From Oscillospiraceae bacterium (GTDB lineage Bacteria > Bacillota > Clostridia > Oscillospirales > SIG627), in NCBI GenBank assembly GCA_015063605.1, contig SVTV01000001.1:1-64000 (forward strand): DNA of 64,000 nt, written 5' to 3'. The translations under genes and the position numbers were made by a program. The notes under the pieces are model-generated. The model worked only from the letters and a program-made list of their open reading frames with translations. It ran no database searches and was not told the DNA's origin. This document shows positions 30,575-39,109 of this stretch, piece after piece. Within the stretch, counting starts at the first letter, position 1. Every line of letters begins with the position of its first letter.

Positions 30575-31015
30575 ATGCGTATAACACAGGAAGCCGATTA
30601 TGCCATAAGGATTTGTTCGATCCTTGACCGTGCCGATAAAATAACGGGTGCTTCTGAATTAGCCGAAAAAGCTTGCATAACGCAAAGGATAGCTTTGAAG
30701 GTATTGAGGCAGCTCGTCGAGCACGGTATAGTCAGATCCTATAAGGGAGCCTGCGGAGGGTATGTTCTGGAGCGCAGCGGAGACAAGTTAAGGATATCCG
30801 ATCTTATAGAGGCAGTGGATGGCCCGATACAGATATCAAAATGTCTTAATTGCGATCATGAATGCTCACGTAACCCCGATAAATGTGTATGCAAGATGCA
30901 CATGGCTTTTGTGGCAATAAACGAAAGCCTTATAAATAATCTCGGCAGCATTACGGTGCGTATGCTCAGTGACGAAGGCTTGAGCGCCGAGGGAATTTGC
31001 GGTCTTATTAAATGA
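30575..31015 (+). CDS. Rrf2 family transcriptional regulator
   Basis: MRITQEADYAIRICSIL start, wing GACGGYVLER, C-x2-C-x7-C cluster-like CLNCDHECSRNPDKCVC. Confidence 0.9.
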   Translation: MRITQEADYAIRICSILDRADKITGASELAEKACITQRIALKVLRQLVEHGIVRSYKGACGGYVLERSGDKLRISDLIEAVDGPIQISKCLNCDHECSRNPDKCVCKMHMAFVAINESLINNLGSITVRMLSDEGLSAEGICGLIK

Positions 31016-31073
31016 CCGGACGTTAAACCAAGAAAATTAAAAATATTTTATATTGACGAAGGAGATTTTTAAA

Positions 31074-31625
31074 ATGAAAAAGTGGAGATGCAAAGTTTGC
31101 GGAGAAATAGTTGAGTCTGATGTACGCCCCGATAAGTGCCCCTTGTGCAAGGCAGCAGGCGAAAAGTTTGAAGAAGTAGTAGAGCAGGAAATGACATGGG
31201 CAGCAGAACACGTTATCGGTGTTGCTAAGGATGCTCCCGCTGAGATCATCGAAGGCCTCCGCGCTAACTTCAACGGCGAATGCATGGAAGTTGGTATGTA
31301 CCTTGCAATGGCTCGTGCAGCTGCAAGAGAAGGCTACGGCGAGATCGCTCTTTATTGGGAAAAGGCAGCTTACGAGGAAGCAGAGCATGCGGCTAAGTTC
31401 GCAGAGCTTCTCGGCGAGTGCGTTTCTCCTTCCACAAAGGAAAACCTCACTGTTCGTGTAGCAGCTGAAAACGGCGCTACAGCAGGTAAGTTCGAGCTTG
31501 CAAAGCTCGCAAAGCAGCTCAACCTCGATGCTATCCATGACACAGTTCATGAAATGGCTCGCGACGAAGCAAGACACGGCAAGGCATTCGCAGGTCTTCT
31601 TGCAAGATATTTCGGCGACAAATAA
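31074..31625 (+). CDS. Rubrerythrin with N-terminal rubredoxin domain (reverse rubrerythrin-type)
   Basis: N-terminal [24 protein letters not shown], then a ferritin-like [13 protein letters not shown] / [14 protein letters not shown] region. Start at ATG 31074 after AAGGAG. Confidence 0.85.
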   Translation: MKKWRCKVCGEIVESDVRPDKCPLCKAAGEKFEEVVEQEMTWAAEHVIGVAKDAPAEIIEGLRANFNGECMEVGMYLAMARAAAREGYGEIALYWEKAAYEEAEHAAKFAELLGECVSPSTKENLTVRVAAENGATAGKFELAKLAKQLNLDAIHDTVHEMARDEARHGKAFAGLLARYFGDK

Positions 31626-31698
31626 TTCATAATAATTATAATAATGATAATTCAGGGGGGAGCGGATATCCGTTCCTCCTTTTGTAAAGACATTTTCA

Positions 31699-31914
31699 AT
31701 GAAAACCATTGATGTTTACAAGCAATATTTTTGTGCTGAATGTACATTTAACGGGGTGGAACGCCGTGGAGCCGCAGTATGGCTGACAGCCGAAAGCGAC
31801 AGCGGAATGCGAAGAGAACTCACAGAGTATGTATTCAGTGACCGTAATTCCGTGCCGGAAGTTCAAAGAGGAACATTGCATCCGGGCGAAGCTGATGACA
31901 TTCTTGACTTGTAA
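31699..31914 (+). CDS. Small hypothetical protein, 71 aa
   Basis: Intact ORF with soluble-protein-like composition; no clear RBS. Confidence 0.4.
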   Translation: MKTIDVYKQYFCAECTFNGVERRGAAVWLTAESDSGMRRELTEYVFSDRNSVPEVQRGTLHPGEADDILDL

Positions 31915-31942
31915 CTTTTTAGCAAACAATCACGACGGCAGA

Positions 31943-31971
31943 TTGAAAAATCTGCATACTTATGATAGAAT
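31943..31971 (+). promoter_or_regulatory. Island promoter copy P1
   Basis: TTGAAA-AATCTGCATACTTATGA-TAGAAT; spacer GCATACTTATG is shared with P2-P4. Confidence 0.7.
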
Positions 31972-32006
31972 ATCTGTAAGACAAACTTGAATTTGGAGAT
32001 GTATTT

Positions 32007-32804
32007 ATGCTGTACAATGCCAAAGAATTGACGCTGAATGTTCGGGACATGCCGTTTGATTATATTACATTCGGCAATGGAACGAAGCCATTGGTTATGA
32101 TACAGGGACTTAATACACGTGGAATAAAAGGCGCTGCGTTGTCCCTTGCCTATATGTACCGCATTTTTGCAAAGGATTACAAAGTTTATCTGTTTGACAG
32201 AAGACCGGTTGTTCAGGAAGGTATTACTGTAAGAGACATGGCTTCGGATATTGCCATAGCCATGGATAGATTGGGTATCACAAATGCTGATGTATTTGGT
32301 GTATCACAAGGGGGAATGATTGCACAGTATCTTGCAATTGACAGGCCTGATTTGGTAAATAAATTAGTTCTTGCTGTTACACTTTCCAAGAATAACGATA
32401 CGTTAAAGCAGGTTATCAACAACTGGATTAAACTGGCCGAACTGGGTGCTATGAAGAAACTTGTTGCAGATATGGCTGAAAAGATGTATTCTGATGCCTA
32501 TGTTAAAAGGTATCGTCCGTTTATGCCGTTGCTGACACTTCTGCAAAGGCCAAAGGATGTGGGACGGTTTGTTATACTGGCCAAAGCCTGCCTTACTTGC
32601 AATGCGTACGAAGTTCTGAATAAAATCAAATGCCCTGTGCTTGTATTGGGCGGCAGACAGGATAAAGTCGTTACCGGCGTGGCTTCTGAGGAAATCGCAA
32701 CGAAAATTGGATGCAAGATACATATGTATGATGGCTTAGGACACGCTGCGTATGAGGAAGCAAAGGACTTTAATCAAATTGTGTATGATTTTTTAATTGG
32801 GTAG
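32007..32804 (+). CDS. Alpha/beta hydrolase
   Basis: VFGVSQGGMIAQYLA nucleophile elbow; LGGRQDKVV; LGHAAYEEA. Confidence 0.85.
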   Translation: MLYNAKELTLNVRDMPFDYITFGNGTKPLVMIQGLNTRGIKGAALSLAYMYRIFAKDYKVYLFDRRPVVQEGITVRDMASDIAIAMDRLGITNADVFGVSQGGMIAQYLAIDRPDLVNKLVLAVTLSKNNDTLKQVINNWIKLAELGAMKKLVADMAEKMYSDAYVKRYRPFMPLLTLLQRPKDVGRFVILAKACLTCNAYEVLNKIKCPVLVLGGRQDKVVTGVASEEIATKIGCKIHMYDGLGHAAYEEAKDFNQIVYDFLIG

Positions 32805-32805
32805 G

Positions 32806-32909
32806 CAAATTCCAATTTACTCGAACAGATTAGGGGCTTGCCTCTTGCGTTTTTCCGCATTTGAGACAAGCCCCTTTCTCTATTTAACTGTTCGACAAGT
32901 TGAAATTTG
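32806..32909. repeat. 104-bp imperfect palindrome between convergent genes (terminator plus boundary elements)
   Basis: Outer arms CAAATTCCAATTTACTCGAACAGATTA / TTAACTGTTCGACAAGTTGAAATTTG with inner stem GGGGCTTGCCTC / GAGACAAGCCCC. Confidence 0.85.
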
Positions 32910-32912
32910 TCG

Positions 32913-33431
32913 TTATATTGTTTTCCAATATCTACGAGTGATACAAGTGCTACCATCATTAAAAGCATTTTCGATTTTATCACCGAGAACAAAACCATTC
33001 TTCTCCATGACCCTTGCCGAAGCAATATTGCTGTCAAAACATGTGATTAGTATTTTCGACAACCCAATTTTTTTTGCTTCCTCCAACGCTAATTTAAGCA
33101 TAAGCGTGGCATATCCTTTATTCCATTCGAAAAACCGAATGCCATAACCGATATGTCCCCCATATCTTTCTAATTCTTCATCAAGGTTATGTCTGATAAC
33201 AATTTCCCCAATAAAATAGTCTTTTTCATCATCCACCAACCAAAAGAAGTGCGCACCAACTCTACCCGGCTCCAAATCTCTTTCATTCCGTGCCCTGTCA
33301 AAATCTTCGAGAATATCAATTTTTCTTGCATCTTCTAATCCGTAATAGGGAACATCATGTTCCAAGTATTCATCAAATGCTTCGATATATGATTTTATAT
33401 ACTGTTCGCTGGGTTCTACAAGTTTTACCAT
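32913..33431 (-). CDS. GNAT family N-acetyltransferase
   Basis: IGEIVIRHNLDEELERYGGHIGYGIRFFEWNKGYATLMLKLALEEAKKIGLSKILITC. Confidence 0.85.
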   Translation of the reverse strand: MVKLVEPSEQYIKSYIEAFDEYLEHDVPYYGLEDARKIDILEDFDRARNERDLEPGRVGAHFFWLVDDEKDYFIGEIVIRHNLDEELERYGGHIGYGIRFFEWNKGYATLMLKLALEEAKKIGLSKILITCFDSNIASARVMEKNGFVLGDKIENAFNDGSTCITRRYWKTI

Positions 33432-33444
33432 CCCAAGCCTCCGC

Positions 33445-33468
33445 CAAATTCAGTTTTATCGAACTGTT
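33445..33468 (-). repeat. 5' boundary element upstream of the GNAT gene
   Basis: CAAATTCAGTTTTATCGAACTGTT (plus strand), shared at 34181-34204 and 37354-37377. Confidence 0.85.
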
Positions 33469-33479
33469 TTCACATTTCT

Positions 33480-33508
33480 ATTTTACCATAAGTATGCAAT
33501 TTTTTCAA
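33480..33508 (-). promoter_or_regulatory. Island promoter copy P2 (GNAT)
   Basis: Minus strand TTGAAA-AAATTGCATACTTATGG-TAAAAT. Confidence 0.7.
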
Positions 33509-33805
33509 CCTGCAGCTCTCATAATTTACAAAATTGTTATGAAAAACTCTATGAGGAACGTTTGTTTTTCCTCATATATGTTTTGTTTTTACCGTTATCG
33601 CAGAATCTCGTCTGCGATTTACCAATCCGTTTTTATCTAAGAAAAGGAGATCGTTTTAACGGCAGAGCTTCAACAGAGCTTAACCGATGAAAATAAATTA
33701 TTGAATAACAACTTGAAATTTAGGGAACACTTTGCGATTTCAAAACTGCAAATGTTCCCTAAATTTATGCTTTGAGATATACTGTTGTACTCTAACCTCT
33801 GCCCC

Positions 33806-33831
33806 TTAACTGTTCGACAAGTTGGAATTTG
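33806..33831 (-). repeat. 3' boundary element downstream of the small membrane protein gene
   Basis: TTAACTGTTCGACAAGTTGGAATTTG; related copies at 32884, 34392, 36898 and 37566. Confidence 0.85.
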
Positions 33832-33833
33832 TT

Positions 33834-34160
33834 TTAACGCTGAGCGGGAAACCACTGAATATTGAATAACTCCAAGGTAAAGATGAACCCAACGAAGCAC
33901 GTAAGCAAAAGTGAACTGATAAAAAAGAGACCGAACACCAACGTCAATAAACAACTATCGCTAATTCTCAATTTAACAAACAATAATCGCAGGATTGCCA
34001 GTCCAAGGGATATGCATTGAAAGACGAAGAGTATGGTCGACAATACACTATAGAGTAACAATTCTTTTCCATTCCAAAGCGGAAGATACATTAAAATGTA
34101 TAGTGATGGGGCAATTATAGATAAAAACAAAATAATACCTTGCCCTGATATTTTTTTCAT
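33834..34160 (-). CDS. Small membrane protein, 108 aa, unknown function
   Basis: Three to four hydrophobic stretches, RBS GGAGGGAG, shared island promoter. Confidence 0.65.
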   Translation of the reverse strand: MKKISGQGIILFLSIIAPSLYILMYLPLWNGKELLLYSVLSTILFVFQCISLGLAILRLLFVKLRISDSCLLTLVFGLFFISSLLLTCFVGFIFTLELFNIQWFPAQR

Positions 34161-34215
34161 ACGTATTCTCCCTCCTTTGTCAAATTCAGTTTTATCGAAC
34201 TGTTTTCACATATCC

Positions 34216-34244
34216 AGTATATCATAAGTATGCCGTTTTTTCAA
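34216..34244 (-). promoter_or_regulatory. Island promoter copy P3
   Basis: Minus strand TTGAAA-AAACGGCATACTTATGA-TATACT. Confidence 0.7.
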
Positions 34245-34426
34245 GTAAAGCGCTCAAATCTTCACAAATAGGTCAAAATGTTTGTACGGATACCTCGGTT
34301 TTTTTACGTGATACGAATCATAGGGCAATTACAGAGCAAAAAACAGGAGCAGAGGCAATCTTGACAAAGTCGATACTAAAACCTCTGCTCCTTAACTGTT
34401 CGACAAGTTGGAATCGGTTACTATCC

Positions 34427-35179
34427 TTAAGCTTGTTCTCCCATCATCGTAACGATCTTATCAACCGTTATGCGGATCTGTTCCTCGTTTGTGATAGCAG
34501 GTGTACCGTCGCCGTCCTGCGCTCCGTACATGCCGAAGTATGCGTGACAGCCGCCGTCAATGACAAATTCCGTAAGATCCTTTGGGAGGTTCGGCTTGTT
34601 ATTTTCATATTTCTCACGGTTCATAACCTTATCCTCGCTTCCGTAAACAGAAAGCACAGCGATGTCGGTATCGGATATGTCAGATGCAGAGTACGAGCCG
34701 AGCAGGATAAGACCTTCATATTCCCCTGCGTGATCGGCAATATAAGAAGATGCCATAGAGCCTCCCAGCGAATGACCGCCTATATACCATTCCTTTATTT
34801 CGGGGTGTTCCTTCTGTATACCATCCGCGGCATTCACATCAAGCACAGCAAGATTGAAGGGCATTTCCACAAGCACGCATAGAATTCCTTCTGCGGTACA
34901 CGCCTGCATCAACGGAATGTATGAAGTATATTCCACCTTACCGCCGGGATAGAAGATGAAGCCCTTCGCTGCTCCTTCAGGCTTGAATACGATCTTGCCG
35001 TCGGGATCTTCCTTCCACGATGTGCCCTGCGGCATAAAGAGGGCTATTGCTTCATTATCCGCATGGTAATAGTCGCCGAGATAGACAGCGCATGCGCCTG
35101 TGATAATTGCAAGAGCAAGAACGGCGGATAATGTGATAAAAAATATTTTCCGTTTGTGTTTATCTTTAATAAAATTCAT
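34427..35179 (-). CDS. Membrane-anchored alpha/beta hydrolase
   Basis: N-terminal TM segment; GGHSLGGSMA elbow; LSVYGSEDKVM; GGCHAYFG. Confidence 0.85.
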   Translation of the reverse strand: MNFIKDKHKRKIFFITLSAVLALAIITGACAVYLGDYYHADNEAIALFMPQGTSWKEDPDGKIVFKPEGAAKGFIFYPGGKVEYTSYIPLMQACTAEGILCVLVEMPFNLAVLDVNAADGIQKEHPEIKEWYIGGHSLGGSMASSYIADHAGEYEGLILLGSYSASDISDTDIAVLSVYGSEDKVMNREKYENNKPNLPKDLTEFVIDGGCHAYFGMYGAQDGDGTPAITNEEQIRITVDKIVTMMGEQA

Positions 35180-35268
35180 AATGTTAAGATCAATACGTGG
35201 TATTATTACCGTATTTTGCGATATAAAGTCTGAAGACGATCTCGACCATAGCTATAACCTCATTAAAT

Positions 35269-36546
35269 TCAATTTTTGAGTGCGGTAATGGGTACTACAT
35301 ACACTCCGTCGGGTCTTTGGTATGCGGCATTTGACATACCGCATATGACACATAATACAGACGGCGGTATAGCATTTTTCTCTTTTTCTATTGATTTTTT
35401 AAGTTCGATAAGTTGTGCGGCGGCAGAGTCTATCTGATTTGTTCCGAGCTTGATTTCGAATGCACTCCAATCACCGTTTGCAAGCTCGATCACAGCGTCA
35501 ATTTCTTTGTTGCTGTAATCTTGATAGTGATATAATTTCGCACCGAATGATTCTGCATATATCCTCAAATCTCTTTCGCATAATGCCTCAAACATAAATC
35601 CCAGTGTGTTCAAATCTCCGAGTAGTTTTTCAGGGGTTGCTCCAAGTAAAGCGCACGCAAGAGAAGGGTCGGCAAAGTGTCTTTTTTCTGCTTGCTTTAC
35701 TCGCACGGATGATCGTATATTTGTTGAAAATGGCAATTGATTATCTGTAAGAAATAATCTATTGAAGATGTCCATGTATACGGATACTGTGTTTTTGTCA
35801 AGTTCCTCATCATCAACAGCTTTTATGTCATTCAGGATGGTACTGTTTGTTACTGTTGTGCTTTCGTTTCGAGCCAAAGAGCGAAGAAGCAATTCGATTT
35901 TTCGTTTATCTCTCTGAATGTCATCAATACGATGAACTTCGTCGTCAATAACTCCTGCAATATATTCTTTGGGTAGAAGAGCGGCACTTTCTATCGGAGT
36001 ATCCTGGTTTCCCGGCCATCCTCCGCGAATGATATTATCAATAAGCTTGCGAATATCAACGTCACCCGTAAGTTTGGGAATCATTTTGCCTTCACACAAT
36101 TCAGACAGCGATACTTCTCCGGATGAACAGCCCGATTCATATAGGGTCATAGGGCGCATTCTGAGTTTTCCTATTCTTCCCACTCCGCTGTGAAGTATGC
36201 CTTTACGCTTTGGAGTTGATGAACCCGTAAGAATGAATTGTCCTTTTTTTCCGCGTGTATCAACTTCGTATCTGACCGCATCCCAAATTGATGTAACTTC
36301 TTGCCATTCGTCTATCAACCTCGGCGTATCTCCCGGCAGAATGAGTGCAGGGGATAATTGTGCGAGCTGTCTGTTTTGAAAGTTGTTCTGCGGATCTCCG
36401 ACCAGATATTCGCTTTCGCTGTGATGTCTTGATGTCCATGTTTTTCCGCACCATTTAGGACCCTCAATGCAAACTGCACCAAAAGCAGAGAGATATCTCT
36501 TTACATCATTATCTATTATCCTTGGTTTATAATTATTGTCTTTCAT
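35269..36546 (-). CDS. AAA ATPase with DUF4143-type C-terminal nuclease-like domain
   Basis: Walker A EGPKWCGKTWT; LIDEWQ; C-terminal NKEIDAVIELANGDWSAFEIKLG (D...ExK-like). Confidence 0.9.
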   Translation of the reverse strand: MKDNNYKPRIIDNDVKRYLSAFGAVCIEGPKWCGKTWTSRHHSESEYLVGDPQNNFQNRQLAQLSPALILPGDTPRLIDEWQEVTSIWDAVRYEVDTRGKKGQFILTGSSTPKRKGILHSGVGRIGKLRMRPMTLYESGCSSGEVSLSELCEGKMIPKLTGDVDIRKLIDNIIRGGWPGNQDTPIESAALLPKEYIAGVIDDEVHRIDDIQRDKRKIELLLRSLARNESTTVTNSTILNDIKAVDDEELDKNTVSVYMDIFNRLFLTDNQLPFSTNIRSSVRVKQAEKRHFADPSLACALLGATPEKLLGDLNTLGFMFEALCERDLRIYAESFGAKLYHYQDYSNKEIDAVIELANGDWSAFEIKLGTNQIDSAAAQLIELKKSIEKEKNAIPPSVLCVICGMSNAAYQRPDGVYVVPITALKN

Positions 36547-36565
36547 TCGGCTTCACCTCTGTATC

Positions 36566-36594
36566 ATTATACACCATTCATACAGATTTGTCAA
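36566..36594 (-). promoter_or_regulatory. Promoter of the ATPase gene at 35269-36546, with a repeat unit inside the spacer
   Basis: Minus strand TTGACA-AATCTGTATGAATGGTG-TATAAT, 17-nt spacer. Confidence 0.8.
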
Positions 36595-36680
36595 TCTCAT
36601 TCATACACATTTTGCGATTTCATTCATATAGATCGGCGAATTACAATCATACAGATTCGGAATCTCGATTCATACAAATT
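36576..36680. repeat. Five copies of ATTCATACAGATT-like repeat in a 23-bp period (starts 36576, 36599, 36622, 36645, 36668)
   Basis: Counted directly. Confidence 0.95.
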
Positions 36681-36923
36681 GGTTTATACTTATTATTTGT
36701 ATCTTTGAATAAAAAATACAAAGTCTTAAAAGTTAAACAATGTTATAAAACGGATTCGGATATCGCACGAGGTGTACATTATGAAAGGGGGGCGTCGCAT
36801 TAAGCGACGTCCCCGCTAAAACAGCGGACGAAAATAGGGGACGGGAACCCGCTATTCAGGGCTTGGCTCACGTTAGTGAGACAGCCCCTTTCTCTATTCA
36901 ACTGTTAGGCAAGTTGGAATTTG

Positions 36924-37334
36924 TCAATTACTTAATTCATTCAACAAGGCATCAAAACGACTTGCTTCATCATAAGTCATTCTATACCATGAACCTTTTT
37001 CAGAACGGATAAACATATTTCCGAAGTGATACACAGTTAATATCTCGCCATTGTCATATTCCAGAGAAATGACCCACGTCATTCCGTCGTATTCGTTAGG
37101 GTTTTCTTCGAACTTGCTATCCAGGTTCAAGTTAGACAGATATTCGGTAATTGCTTTTGCATCTTCACCATCAAAGGAATAATTGTATCCTTCAGGAAGA
37201 GAAGAAACATCAATCTTAATTACATTGCCTTCTGCTAATAGTTGGTCGTCTTGCACTTGCTGCTGTTGTATACTGCATCCGACTATGCCCAGCACACAAA
37301 TTAACACCAATACTATTGTTATTAACTTTTTCAT
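36924..37334 (-). CDS. Lipoprotein, unknown function
   Basis: Signal sequence with lipobox LGIVGC; RBS GGAGG. Confidence 0.7.
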   Translation of the reverse strand: MKKLITIVLVLICVLGIVGCSIQQQQVQDDQLLAEGNVIKIDVSSLPEGYNYSFDGEDAKAITEYLSNLNLDSKFEENPNEYDGMTWVISLEYDNGEILTVYHFGNMFIRSEKGSWYRMTYDEASRFDALLNELSN

Positions 37335-37388
37335 TTTGATTACCTCCGTTCTATAAATTCAGTTTTATCGAACTGTTTACACATATAC

Positions 37389-37417
37389 AATGTACCATAA
37401 GTATGCTGTATTTTCAA
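37389..37417 (-). promoter_or_regulatory. Island promoter copy P4
   Basis: Minus strand TTGAAA-ATACAGCATACTTATGG-TACATT. Confidence 0.65.
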
Positions 37418-37565
37418 GTAAAGCGCTCAAATCTTCACAAATAGGTCAAAATGTTTATACGGATACCTCGGTTTTTTTTACGTGATACGAATCATAGGGC
37501 AATTACAGAGCAAAAAACAGGAGCAGAGGCAATCTTGACAAAGTCGATACTAAAACTTCTGCTCC

Positions 37566-37665
37566 TTAACTGTTCGACAAGTTGGAATCGGTTACTATCC
37601 TTAAGCCTATTCCCCCATCATCGTAACGATTTTATCAACCGTTATGCGGATCTGCTCCTCGTTTG
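37566..37665 (-). pseudogene. Remnant of the alpha/beta hydrolase 3' end (duplicate of 34392-34493)
   Basis: Near-identical to the 3' end of the 34427-35179 gene, then jumps directly to the 5' end of that gene at CGTTTGTG. Confidence 0.85.
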
Positions 37666-37698
37666 TGTTTATCTTTAATAAAATTCATAATGTTAAGA

Positions 37699-38247
37699 TC
37701 AATACGTGGTATTATTACCGTATTTTGCGATATACAGTCTGAAGATCAATTCGATTCTTCGTTTGCTGTAGTGGTAGTATCTGTAACAAAAAACAAAGAT
37801 CAAAGCGACCAACAATAATAACAGTGGTATCGGTTTTTTGACAACAATCGACATTATAAGAAATATTGTAAAAGCGATCGCCAGAGCAGAGCTCATAACG
37901 ATATGAGTCAATGGCTCGTCGATAGTTTCCTGAAATCCGTCACTTATAAGCTTGTTTTCACAATCTTTGTAATTATATGCCGCATACTCTTTTCTGCTTG
38001 AAATACGTTTGCACAGTCTTTTGCGGAATCTTATTATTTGTTCGAGAATGTAAGATAATTCCTCTAAAACCAATCCGCAAAAATATCCGGCAATTAATAC
38101 TGCCCAAATGGGAATTGAATTTATGAGTTCATTTAAGCCGGGAATATTGAATATTCCCATGATCCATCCGATGACAAAAACTACGATGCCGGTCAAGCCT
38201 CTGGCAATCAAATCATATATTCCGATTTTTCCTAATATCTTATCCAT
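37699..38247 (-). CDS. Membrane protein, unknown function
   Basis: Two TM pairs; start at MDKILGKIGIYDLIARG after AAGGAG; promoter TTGAAA-17-TATACT upstream. Confidence 0.65.
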   Translation of the reverse strand: MDKILGKIGIYDLIARGLTGIVVFVIGWIMGIFNIPGLNELINSIPIWAVLIAGYFCGLVLEELSYILEQIIRFRKRLCKRISSRKEYAAYNYKDCENKLISDGFQETIDEPLTHIVMSSALAIAFTIFLIMSIVVKKPIPLLLLLVALIFVFCYRYYHYSKRRIELIFRLYIAKYGNNTTY

Positions 38248-38374
38248 GTTATCTCCTTGAAGTGCTTTTATTGATATAGCAGATAAACTGATATCGCTAT
38301 ACAGTATACCACAGCTTTGAGAGGGTTTCAATATAGGAATTACTTATTCCGAAATAAAAATGTGAGTAATGAAT

Positions 38375-39109
38375 CTATTGCAAAGCATTTCTCTCGTTGA
38401 CCGATACTTCAAAGGATATGAGTGCGCCTCCTTCGGCAAAAGAGAGTATAATGTGCCGTGTTACCGTAGGAGCTTTTTCGCTTTGCTCAGCGGGAATCTG
38501 TGTTTGCGTATATTTTAATTCATAGCCCTTGGACGAGCTTGCCGATGATTCGGAAACCAAACTGAGGTCTCTCAATTCAAATGACGAATCCGAGCCGGAA
38601 GACAGGGTCATTATACCGGGAGTGCCTTCATCGAAAGCAAGATCTTTTGACGGATCGATATTGAATCCGAGCTTTTTTAAAGCGGTGGTGAGAGTATCAT
38701 CAAAATCTATACCGTACGGAAGTGTAAGCCCCTCCAAGGGTACTTTTGTGTGCAAACTATTGGAGTAATCGGAATATTTGCGGTCATCCGCGACAGTGAA
38801 GCTGTTGTAGAAATCGAACAGTTGACATGATGCGCTCCAGCCGCCTCCCGAATCTCCGTCGTAGTGTATTCCGGAAGCGGTCTCCTCAATAGGCTTTCCG
38901 TTGTAACTGTATTGATTTGTCATGGATATAAATTCGCCTTGAGACACGCCTGCCGTGAAGTTCAGCTCGTCAAGGTAATCGGAAAGCTTTTCGATATCAA
39001 AGCTTATGTACAACACACCCGTTTCGGAACCGGTTGGATGAGGCTGTGAACAGCTTGCCAATGAAAGTAATGAGAGACATAATAAAATAAGCGGTGTAAT
39101 TCTTTTCAT
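38375..39109 (-). CDS. Lipoprotein, unknown function
   Basis: Lipobox LASC; low-complexity Ser-rich stretch. Confidence 0.7.
   Translation of the reverse strand: MKRITPLILLCLSLLSLASCSQPHPTGSETGVLYISFDIEKLSDYLDELNFTAGVSQGEFISMTNQYSYNGKPIEETASGIHYDGDSGGGWSASCQLFDFYNSFTVADDRKYSDYSNSLHTKVPLEGLTLPYGIDFDDTLTTALKKLGFNIDPSKDLAFDEGTPGIMTLSSGSDSSFELRDLSLVSESSASSSKGYELKYTQTQIPAEQSEKAPTVTRHIILSFAEGGALISFEVSVNERNALQ

Noticed and set aside
36576-36680. Possible mini-CRISPR
   Set aside because: 23-bp period leaves only ~10 nt between units, far too short for spacers; position inside a promoter fits an operator array better. The same applies to 4088-4227 and 20387-20496.
36786-36850. GC-rich hairpins (GGGGCGTCGCATTAAGCGACGTCCCC and neighbours) as an RNA gene
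   Set aside because: Look like ordinary intergenic palindromes/terminators; no recognisable RNA family structure.
31943-37667. Canonical integron (CALIN) call
   Set aside because: No integrase gene in the window and the boundary cores do not match GTTRRRY/RYYYAAC at all positions, so it is reported only as an integron-like hypothesis.
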